This document shows positions 1 through 7,402 of a stretch of 19,954 nucleotides of DNA, one piece after another. Position 1 is the first letter of the stretch, and each line of letters starts with the position of its first letter. The notes beneath the pieces are model-generated. The model had not been told where the DNA came from. It searched no databases and saw only the letters and a list, made by a program, of their open reading frames with translations. The translations under genes were made by a program, and so were the position numbers. Source of the stretch: Blastomyces gilchristii SLH14081. Taxonomy: Eukaryota > Ascomycota > Eurotiomycetes > Onygenales > Ajellomycetaceae. The stretch lies in assembly GCF_000003855.2 (NCBI RefSeq), contig NW_003101618.1, forward strand, positions 13,003-32,956, given 5' to 3'.

Positions 1-315
1 CAGCTGAAACTAGAATATAATATTCAAATCTTCTATACAAGATTTAATAATAGATTTGATTTAAGAGAATACTCATTCTGTAATACAAATGAAAATTCTG
101 AGTATATTATAATACACTGTGCATTATACAATAGTCTCAGAGCCAGATTAAAAGAGAAGTATGATTTAAATTAATTAAATATAAGATTCTTATTCTCAAC
201 TGAGACAGGAATTAAATACTTAATAGACTTTCTAACAGAAAGTCAAGCAGCTATAAGAAAATGACTGAATTCAAAAATATCTGAATATGAAGAGATAGAA
301 ATTAATCAGATATAG
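1..315 (+). pseudogene. LINE ORF2 C-terminal fragment, decayed
   Basis: This is the last hundred or so codons of the LINE polyprotein, downstream of RNase H, known from alignment with 7403-7720 on the other strand. In the better copy this segment encodes a C-terminal cysteine/histidine motif; here in-frame stops from C-to-T changes (for example in the TTAATTAAAT run near 170-180) break it. The final TAG at 313-315 matches the stop position of the other copy. No function is expected. Confidence 0.8.
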
Positions 316-608
316 TCTGTTAAAACAGCTATACACTATCTTTTAATAATTTTGTTTTATTATAGTCTCTCTTTACTTTACTTTTTTCTTTTCTGTTCTT
401 TTCTATCTACTTATTTAATATGTCTATCTTTAAGACTTTGTTCTCTTTTCTTTTATCATGATATTTTCAAATGATTTCAAAGTATCAGAAGGTGTTAAAA
501 TACTGCAATTTGTAAAGAGTTTTTATATTCTGAGCTGAAATTTTCTGATTTTACATATCTGAAATTGATAAATGTATAATAGTTAACTGTATAAATATTA
601 GAAAAACT

Positions 609-661
609 CTGAGAACTAAAAGTTCTCAGGTAGATGTCATAGTCTCTGACTATATACATCT
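609..661 (+). other. Paired stem-loops in LINE 3' UTR (copy A)
   Basis: Two stem-loops sit just before the tail. The first is a perfect 9-bp stem, CTGAGAACT/AGTTCTCAG (609-617 with 621-629, loop AAA). The second pairs AGATGT (632-637) with ACATCT (656-661). Both recur in copy B at 7059-7112. In LINEs of the stringent type the reverse transcriptase recognises such a 3' structure in its own RNA; that role here is inferred. Confidence 0.65.
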
Positions 662-670
662 ATAATTGAA

Positions 671-690
671 CAAGAATAATAATAATAACA
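671..690 (+). repeat. LINE 3' tail, (TAA)n microsatellite
   Basis: A short run of TAA/ATA units ends copy A, at the same place as the longer TAA-type run of copy B (7025-7048 on the other strand). LINEs often end in a simple repeat rather than poly(A). The right edge marks the junction with the copia remnant. Confidence 0.75.
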
Positions 691-1258
691 ATTATAGTAT
701 TAGTATGAATGTAACTAAGATTGTAATATTAATTCAAAAGAGTGTTTAATATCTTTGTATTCTTGAGACTTATATTTGTGTCTATAGAATCAATTTATTA
801 ACAGTAATAGTAGTTACAGAAAAAGCAACTTTTTAATTAAAATTATACTTGTGAGATATTACAATATACTTAACTATCTTACTCAGATAATTAGAATTCT
901 CATTGAACTTCTATTCAGTGATTTTATATATATTATTCTAAGTGATCTGAACTCTGTGAAAAATAACATTATTTAAGACTCTGCAAATGAAAAATGAGAG
1001 AGTAGTGAAAGAAAATGTAAATTAAAATCTCTACTCTTCAAGTTTTGCAAATGAGAGCAAATTAACTGTAATATTAAAGATATAGAAAATATTCTGCAAG
1101 TTAACATTCTCACTCTCGATTTTCAAGATAATAGTTTCAATCTTCTTGACAAACTCTGTTCTCTCAGTCACAGAATCAACAGAGATAGAATTATTAAAAG
1201 ATTTAATATTGAAAAAAGAATGAAGCTTATCTATCATATTCAGATCTATATATATATT
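691..1258 (-). pseudogene. Ty1/copia pol fragment: end of protease, start of integrase region
   Basis: The minus-strand open frame at 1237-1031 ends in a segment reading NIFYIFNITVNLLSFAKLEE, the pattern that closes the copia aspartic protease (family form roughly LxNVLYVPxLxxNLLSVxKL). Downstream, in the same frame with stops, come phrases like FTFSFTTLSFFIC and NNIYKITE, which fit the link to the gag-pre-integrase segment. The frame is lost before the LINE tail at 690, so the rest of pol was separated by the LINE or lies outside the window. The catalytic DSG part of the protease was not recognised and may be decayed. The order gag then protease then integrase-like matches copia. Confidence 0.65.
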
Positions 1259-1264
1259 TAAATA

Positions 1265-1957
1265 TTAAGATCTAGAGAATGCTTTTCTGATAACTGTGAA
1301 AGTGAAATAGAACTTAATCTTTATAATTACTACATTCACTGATAATTGAGAACTTATTAAATCATTCTTTTTCTCTTTCTTTTTATCATCATTCTTCTTG
1401 TTCTTTCTATTTTTTCTTTTATCAGAGTGTAAGATGAAATACCTGTTAACTGCATATTCATTCTTTTTATAATAAGTGTATTTCTGTATATCTATGTTTT
1501 TATTCCTATCTTTATTCTGTTTTGCAGTTACAGAATTAGTCTGAGTCTTCTTTTTCTCTTTGTTAACAATTTTCTTAAATGTATGATTGATCAGCTGCTT
1601 CATTAAATCATTGATATTAATATTCATAGTTAATTTTTGATTAATGAAGAAAAACTTATTTAGATGTATCTTAATAAACAGTCTTTGATAATCTTGTAAA
1701 TTGTTGAGGAAAAGATTATAGTATATATCTTCAGTGCTCTGACAGAGCTCTTTGTGATAAGTAATAAAGTAGTGAAAATATCTCTGAAAAGTAAGATAAT
1801 CACTGTTCTCAACCTGTAATCTTGTCAATTCTTTGAAGATCTTGATATGTTCTTCAGTCGGTGATATTGTATACTGTAAGAATAAGTACTCACAGGCGAT
1901 TATTGATTTATTCACAGCTTGGCGTGATATGTACTGATAGCTACTAGAAGTATTCAT
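1265..1957 (-). pseudogene. Ty1/copia-type Gag, open frame but zinc knuckle destroyed
   Basis: A 230-codon open minus-strand frame starts at the ATG at 1957. Residues about 50-110 resemble the helical capsid-like part of LTR-retrotransposon Gag (SDYLTFQRYFHYF, then FLNNLQDYQRLF). At 1480-1439 is YTYYKKNEYAVNRY, which has the exact spacing of a CX2CX4HX4C zinc knuckle with all four zinc ligands replaced by tyrosine: TGC or TGT to TAC or TAT, and CAT to TAT. The neighbouring glycine reads glutamate (GGA to GAA) and an expected aspartate reads asparagine. All these are G-to-A or C-to-T. A very basic, lysine-rich tail follows. Gag normally packages element RNA; this version could not bind zinc. 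No stop arose in the frame by luck or because this copy is less mutated. Confidence 0.7.
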
Positions 1958-2350
1958 GATAGAAAGATAAATATAGAGATTAAATATATAATAGTATTTA
2001 AACTGAGTTATAAATAGTAGTTATGAACTTCAGTCTATATATTTATATGTAATTAAGAGCTGCTAACTCTATTACTTACATAAGAGATAGAAATAGAGAT
2101 AAAAAAACTATAAGAAGCAGAATTTCTGATATACTTTTCTCTCTGTAGAGCTTCATCTGTGAAGTCTTTCACTGAGTGACTTCATAGAATCAGCCTCAGC
2201 ACTGCAGTAATACTTACTAAAAGCTTCTTATATTTATAAAAAAAATCTCTGTGAGAAAAAATCTCTTATTATTATAAAGAAAACAGAGTCTCTTACTTAG
2301 TTTCTTATTCTATAAGATTCTTTATAATCTGTAGATCTTTCTTTGACTAT

Positions 2351-2540
2351 TATACAGATTTATCTCATATCTTTCATTCAGAAGAGTTTCAGTTAACTCT
2401 CAATTATTCTTTTATAAAGTTCTTATATAATTATTATATAAATTCATTCTGTATCTTTTATTCAGAAGAGTTTCAGTTGATTCTTAATTATTTTTCTATA
2501 AGATTTTTATATAACTATTACACAGATTTATTCTGTATAA
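2351..2540. repeat. 84-bp tandem repeat, about two copies
   Basis: The phrase TTCAGAAGAGTTTCAGTT begins at 2377 and again at 2461, 84 bases apart. The surrounding sequence (ACAGATTTAT..., ...TATATAA) also repeats, and a third partial start lies at about 2519. Copies differ mainly by C/T and G/A. Such repeats are common in LTRs and leaders of retrotransposons; the assignment to the copia 5' region is an inference. Confidence 0.7.
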
Positions 2541-2565
2541 TGAATTACTTCTTATAAGATTACTC

Positions 2566-2631
2566 TTATCAAAGAAAAGTATTTATAAGTTAATCTTTTA
2601 CTTATTCTTATAAATCATTATTCTTTGATAA
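2566..2631. repeat. Long interrupted hairpin
   Basis: TTATCAAAGAA (2566-2576) pairs perfectly with TTCTTTGATAA (2621-2631), and inside it ATTTATAAG (2581-2589) pairs with CTTATAAAT, giving 20 paired bases in two blocks around a loop of about 17. It is too long to be expected by chance even in AT-rich DNA. Confidence 0.65.
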
Positions 2632-3633
2632 TGTAGAGTTGTAAGAAATCTGTTATTCTTTCATCAACTCTGTAGAATTATAGAATTAAAATATCTATAA
2701 TCTGTAATTACTCTTTATAATTATTTAAAAATATTCAGATGTGTAATTCATAATTACTTATAGTATAAACAAATCTTTTTAAAGTAGTATAAATATCTCA
2801 GATCTGTCTATAAAACTTTATCTTCTTTTCTCTTTTTCTATAACAGCTTTTATTTTTATAATCTGTGAGTATCTTCATTTATCTGTGAAGTGTTTTCACT
2901 CAGATGACAGAGAGAGAGTGTTTTTAATAATATCTGTATATTAATTCAAGAGCTTCTTAAGAATTAAACTTTTCTAAATTTTCAATATTTCTGTGAATAA
3001 TGTCTGACTATTATTAAGATTTTTATAAGTGTTCTTATAATAGCTCTGATCACTTTCTACTAGCTGATGATACAGATATATTATTACTTATAATAGTACT
3101 CTTACTCTCTTCAGTCTCATCACTGCATTTAATCTTCAGACTAGTAGCTAACTCTATACTTTCTTCAGATCAGTCTCTAACTCTTAGTAATACAGTTTCA
3201 CTCTTTACTATAAGTTTCTGTGCAGTAGTTTCTTATAGATTATAGCTGACAGTTCATTCTATAAAGGATCTAGTATCATCAGTACTCTCTGCAGCTTACA
3301 GATTTATATACTTTCTCTCTATTTATACATCTCTGATCAGATATATATAATATATCTAGATCTCTAATATAGTCTCACATAGTGATACATTTCTGAATTC
3401 TGATATTAATAGAAGATGAGTCTCTGAGTATCTGTAAAATTTAGATAATTTAGATAATATAAATACTATGAATTTATAATAGAAGTTGATCTGAGTAGAT
3501 GAGCTCTCTCTTCATATTTTCATAATTTTCAGATTAAATACTTTAATATAACTGAGAGAGTAGATATAGCTTTATAAGAAATATCTGATAATATATATAG
3601 ATAATCAGCTTTCAAAACTCTGTTATAACTATA

Positions 3634-3818
3634 TATGATTCAAAGATTACTTGAGTCAGCATACGATTACAGGCGTACGACGGCTTCTTACATACATTAT
3701 ACTAAATTAATTAGTGGCCGCTATGGCCTCTTCACATTCGTAAGCATATTCAGAAGTGTAAGCATGTTCAGAAGCAGCTGTGTTATTATTCAGTGATTGT
3801 ATGTTCTTCTGAATCACA
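3634..3818 (-). repeat. Gypsy 3' LTR (185 bp)
   Basis: It matches 19456-19640 at constant offset over its whole length. On the minus strand it starts TGTGATTC and ends GAATCATA, a decayed form of the inverted TGTGGTTC...GAACCACA ends. Bases 3686-3769 are identical to the other LTR, including a GGCCGCTATGGCC block. Compared with the 5' LTR, its plus-strand right end (3772-3818) has lost nearly all CpG and CC/GG by transitions, for example CCGCG to CTGTG. A polypurine tract on its right identifies it as the 3' LTR. Confidence 0.85.
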
Positions 3819-3830
3819 TTCTCTCTCACT
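3819..3830 (-). other. Polypurine tract of the gypsy element
   Basis: On the minus strand the 12 bases AGTGAGAGAGAA directly precede the 3' LTR start. This is where the RNase H-resistant primer for plus-strand DNA synthesis lies in LTR retrotransposons. Its position supports the reading of 3634-3818 as the 3' LTR and of the DNA to its right as element interior. Confidence 0.7.
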
Positions 3831-6090
3831 AGATTCAGTCACACTCATGTGATTATAATATACACTCTAGCTTCATGCGGATTAGTGTGTCACTAGGACT
3901 CATGATAGTGTAGTCTATCTCTGATTTAACTAGCATTCTGTGTACACTCTTATAATGAAAGTTTCACTATATTATATCACTTATTTACTAACTTTTTTCA
4001 TTCTTCAATCATCTTCTTCATCATCATCATTATTAAATATTATTATCTTATTCAAGATTTCTATCTCTTCTTCTGTTCAACATCTTCTATTGATTTATAT
4101 ATTACATTAGACATGTTTCTGACAATAACTCTCTGTTCTTATAATAAGTGTCATTATAGTGTTCATATCAGGCAGTTTATTAGCAGTAAGTGTAATATGT
4201 TGTGAAATATGATCAGAACTTGTTTATCTTCTAACAATTATCAGAATGTACTATCATAAATGATACATCTTCTTCATCTTCTTATATATTCTTAATCTTC
4301 TTTTTTCAGTAGATATCTGATCATGTTTTCTGATCATATTTTCTGATTATTTTGTATGAATATAAATACTGATATATTTGTTTTAATTTATATAGAATCT
4401 TCATGTGTTGACAGATCTGTGTTCACTGATAATTATAATCTCAATGTTGAATTATTGATTAAGAACTTGAGAGATATAATAATGAAGAAATTGTCTATAT
4501 TATGTATAACTAAGTCTTCTATATCTCTCTCTGCTCTCTTTGTTTCTTTCTCTGTCACTCTCTCTCAATCTTCTATATCTATCTCTGTATCTGATTCTTC
4601 TGCTTCTGCTACCTCTGTTTCTGAGATTCTCACTCTTACTACTTCTGCTTTTACTGCTTCTACTTTCTCTGCCTCTGCTGCTTCTACTGTTATCATCAGC
4701 TCTCTCTGTTTCAAGAGGATGTTGCATAGACTTAGTGAATCATGTTTCTCAGCATGTACACTTTCACTCTTTTTACTGATTTCTAGAATAATTTATTGTA
4801 TAAAGACTGTATATAATATGACTATCTGAAGCTCAGTTATGAACACTGATTATTATATTTGTTTTAAGTATTTATAATAAGATAATTATGCATTCATATC
4901 AGATAATTACTTTTCTTCTCAACAGTGTTAAGAGTATAAGTCTTTTTCTTTTTCATCTTTTCTTCTAATGCTAATTTTCTCAGGAAAAATTATTATGAGT
5001 TTTATTGTGTATGAAGTTGTGATATCTATGAATATCAAGAAACTTTTTATAACTGTTAAATTCAATATTATAAGTACATTTATTCTGATGAATATCTTCA
5101 GAATAATTGACTTATATTAATCTATTCTCTGATATTTATTATCTGATTTTATAATATAGGTGAAGAATATCTGTGTTTTTGAGAACAGAAATGCAGATAT
5201 TGTACTCTTTTACATTCACAGATGTAAGACTTGTATATCTTGTCTGAAATATCATTGTGAGAATGAGCTGTTTACATGCTGTGTTCTGCTTTCTGCATTT
5301 CTCTGTATCTCTCTCTCTCTTTCTGAGAAGCCTTGTATGTGTTGTAATTATACATACAACTCTAAGATCAGCAGATATTCATTCAGTAACTGTTCTCATC
5401 TCTGATTTTATGATTTTTATATACTATCAATGATTCTTAGTTACTCTGATATCAGAGATCATTTTAATTGAAGATAATAATACTGCTGAGACTATCTTCT
5501 TCTATTCTTAAGCTTCTCTCAGTGCTTTCTCTTTCTCTTCTGTGAGAAAGATTGTGTGTACACTGAGTTGTAAGTATTCAGTCTCAGATAATTTCTGCTA
5601 TTATTTATCTTATTCTGTGCTCTCTCTCTCTTCTGTTTCTTTCATCTTCATTCTCTCTATTCTGGCTTCTGATTCTGTGAGTTTTATGCTCTTCTTCAAT
5701 TTTTCTACACATATATGTACATATTTCTATATTGACATTTCAGTCAATCTTGTGATAAATGATATTAATGTTGTACACAGAGTGATAGAGAAATCAGGGA
5801 TATGTATAGTATTATTATAAGAGTGACTTACAGCTCTTGAATTTCATGCAGATCTTGAGTTTTGAAATTTCCTTTGTTGTTTTAACATTTTTCAGATGAT
5901 GTAGTGTTGAAAATAGATTAAATGTGTGAGATATAAAAATGAATAAGATATGTATAATAACATTTATCTTTTACAGTTAACTCTTACAGTTGATAACTAA
6001 TTCATTATCTTTTTTCTTTCTTATACTTTTTTCTTATCTGCTAGTCAGTACTCTTATACAATCTCTATATAGTACAGTGTTTAATAACTA
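3831..6090 (-). other. Long gypsy region between end of pol and 3' LTR, no recognised gene
   Basis: About 2.2 kb lies between the end of the recognisable pol frame and the polypurine tract, far more than usual. The minus strand is purine-rich and coding-like in places. Around 4727-4500 it is open in two frames: one gives an arginine/serine-rich stretch, another a glutamate/valine-rich acidic stretch. Near 4210-4010 it gives segments such as DHISQHITLTANKLPDMN and an acidic NNDDDEEDD run. I could not join these into one protein or name a family. It could be a decayed extra gene (some gypsy elements carry one after pol), a pol extension or another old insertion. Plus-strand open frames at 4356-4829, 5160-5405 and 5542-5820 are serine/leucine-rich and look like antisense shadows. 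Small ATC/TTC microsatellites lie near 4010-4033 and 4268-4290. Confidence 0.45.
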
Positions 6091-6097
6091 GATTTGA

Positions 6098-7011
6098 CAG
6101 CTTTTATCTCTTATGATTCTGTCTCATGCATTATACTATCTCTCTTCACTCACTCAGATCACTACAGTAAACAGCTTATTAAAACTAATCTTATCTAATC
6201 TCTGAGTGTTCTCAGAGATTGAGATGACTTGATCTCACATGTCTGCAGATATTTCAGATGCTTTATTCTCTATTATCTCTGTAATTGAACTGATGTAAAC
6301 AGTTAAATTCAACTCTGAATTTCTTTTTCTTCTGTGATCTGACTCATGTGCAAGTCTGCTGCTCTGAGACTGCTCTTTATCATGTTACATCTGCTGTTTA
6401 CAGTGTATTATTATATGACTGACTACAGTCTCATTACTTATTGAAGTGTGATGTTTATCTGATTTCTTTATTACTTCTCATTCTTTTCTTATAATTGTGA
6501 AAAGATTGAAATAAGTGAGATCATCTGATTTGTAAGTGTCTATGATTTCTCTTACTTTGTGAGACTTTTTAATTATAAGTCTCTTCTTTTTCAATGCTGA
6601 TGATAGTGCTGTGAATAATCATAATCTGCTCAGATCTTATATTTTTATCTTTATAAAATGTGAATTATTTATTAAGTTGTGTAAGATCTGTCTCTCTAGT
6701 TCTTTCAATGTGTATATTCTCAGAGAATTTGATTTGAGTATTTTATATAGCTCAAATCATCTAGATTGAAACTTCTCAGAATTCTCATTGTGTATAAAAA
6801 CTCATATTCTCATCTTAAGACTTGATTTCTTAACTAGTGAGTCTCATATTCTTTTTGATTGAATTACTCAGTTCAGAAGTAACTTATTTACTTTTATATA
6901 TATGTGACTGATCTCTTTCAATCTTGGTTCTGTATCTGTGACTGCTGTGTCTGCAACTGCTACTGCTGCATCTGTAACTGCTGTTTCTGCTGCATCTATA
7001 ACTGTTGCATC
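6098..7011 (-). pseudogene. Gypsy pol, 3' part: integrase C-terminal domain with GPY/F-like module
   Basis: The frame resumes at 7011 exactly where it was cut at 14669. It starts with an Ala/Thr/Val/Asp-rich linker (6-residue repeats of the type TAVTDA), then the integrase C-terminal domain: KVNKLLLN, VFIHNENSEKFQSR, then FELYKILKSNSL and HNLINNSHFIK, matching the conserved WFGPYKI...LGTY...NLINGSRLVK pattern of fungal gypsy elements. The GPY core reads ELY at 6745-6753 and the preceding tryptophan is TGA (6757-6759). A tail ALKKKRLIIKK..KVREIID follows, then 100 or so further codons that look coding but that I do not recognise. Of 13 in-frame stops, I count 9 TGA, 2 TAA and 2 TAG. The TAG at 6098-6100 is a plausible end. 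The role would be target-site or chromatin interaction of integrase. Confidence 0.8.
6918..7011 (-). repeat. 18-bp coding minisatellite (TAVTDA-type) in integrase linker
   Basis: Minus-strand codons ACA GCA GTT ACA GAT GCA and variants repeat several times, encoding Thr-Ala-Val-Thr-Asp-Ala motifs. On the plus strand this reads as CTG/CAT-rich sequence. The 13-mer TGTAACTGCTGTT, which forms the LINE target duplication, also occurs inside the repeat at 6973-6985. The LINE sits at one edge of this repeat. Confidence 0.7.
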
Positions 7012-7024
7012 TGTAACTACTGTT
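7012..7024. repeat. Target site duplication, 3' side of the LINE
   Basis: TGTAACTACTGTT directly adjoins the LINE tail. It matches TGTAACTGCTGTT at 14669-14681 at 12 of 13 positions, the difference being G to A. Duplications of this size are expected from target-primed reverse transcription. Confidence 0.8.
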
Positions 7025-7048
7025 ATTATTATTATTATTATTATTATT
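7025..7048 (-). repeat. LINE 3' tail, TAA-type microsatellite (copy B)
   Basis: The plus strand carries about eight uninterrupted TTA units, which is the TAA-type 3' end of the element. It is longer than in copy A. The exact border with the target duplication is ambiguous by two or three bases. Confidence 0.85.
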
Positions 7049-7058
7049 CTTCAATTAT

Positions 7059-7112
7059 AGATGTATGCAGTCAGAGACTATGACATCTACTTGGGAACTT
7101 TTAGTTCTCAGG
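7059..7112 (-). other. Paired stem-loops in LINE 3' UTR (copy B)
   Basis: AGATGT (7059-7064) pairs with ACATCT (7083-7088), and a second hairpin lies at 7090-7112 with loop TTT. The second stem is slightly imperfect here (GGGAACT against AGTTCTC), whereas it is perfect in copy A. Presence in both copies next to the tail suggests the 3' recognition structure of the LINE RNA. Confidence 0.6.
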
Positions 7113-7402
7113 GTTTTTCCTATATCTGTAAAGTTAACTATTATACATTCACCAATTTCAGATATGCTAAATCAGAAAATTCCAGCCCAGAATACAAAAA
7201 CTGTTTACAAATTGCAGTATTTTAACATCTTCTGATACTTTGAAATCATTTGACAATATCATGACAAAAGAAAAGAGAACACAGTCTTAAAGATAGACAC
7301 ATTAAATAGATAGATAGAAAGGAATTGAAAGAAAAAGATAAAGTAAAGAGAGACTGTAACAAAACAAATTATTAAAAGATAGTATATAGCTGTTTTAACA
7401 GA

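Larger units (their letters stand above)
1..690 (+). mobile_element. 3' end of a Tad1-like LINE copy (copy A), truncated by window edge
   Basis: This stretch is the near-complement of 7025-7720, the 3' end of the full-length LINE further right, so it is a second copy in the opposite orientation. It carries the end of ORF2 (stop TAG at 313-315), a 3' UTR of about 355 bases and a short TAA-type tail at about 671-690. Most differences from the other copy are G-to-A or C-to-T, and this copy is the more decayed: several TG and CA dinucleotides of copy B read TA here. The body lies left of the window. It ends inside a copia remnant, so it most likely inserted into that element. Confidence 0.9.
1958..3633. 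other. Unassigned AT-rich interval upstream of copia gag
   Basis: No convincing reading frame is present. It lies 5' of the copia gag, so the part nearest 1958 should be copia leader and LTR, but I could not find LTR borders or a matching second LTR. It holds a short hairpin at 2161-2183 (GAAGTC paired with GACTTC), an 84-bp tandem repeat (2351-2540), a long interrupted hairpin (2566-2631) and another hairpin near 2879-2905 (ATCTG...CAGAT). CpG is almost absent, as in the decayed elements, so this is also likely old repeat sequence. It ends at the left border of the gypsy element. Confidence 0.5.

Noticed and set aside
3634..3818. Solo LTR or MITE
   Set aside because: A polypurine tract directly on its right, an equal-length partner at 19456-19640, and gypsy integrase sequence in between make it the 3' LTR of a complete element.
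4356..4829. Plus-strand 157-codon serine-rich open frame as a gene
   Set aside because: It is antisense to a purine-rich stretch inside the gypsy element. Its Ser/Leu content follows from TCT-rich composition, and no signal or domain supports it.
5160..5820. Plus-strand open frames at 5160-5405 and 5542-5820
   Set aside because: They are antisense within the gypsy interior, Cys/Ser/Leu-rich by composition, with no family resemblance.
6098..7011. TGA read as tryptophan (mitochondrial-type code)
   Set aside because: TAA and TAG stops also occur in the same frames, TGG is still used elsewhere (for example in the open RNase H-distal piece at 7679-7888), and LINE and gypsy content points to nuclear DNA.
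7023..7048. TTA repeat as an independent microsatellite
   Set aside because: It ends the LINE at the same place as the shorter TAA tail of copy A, so it is the element's 3' tail.
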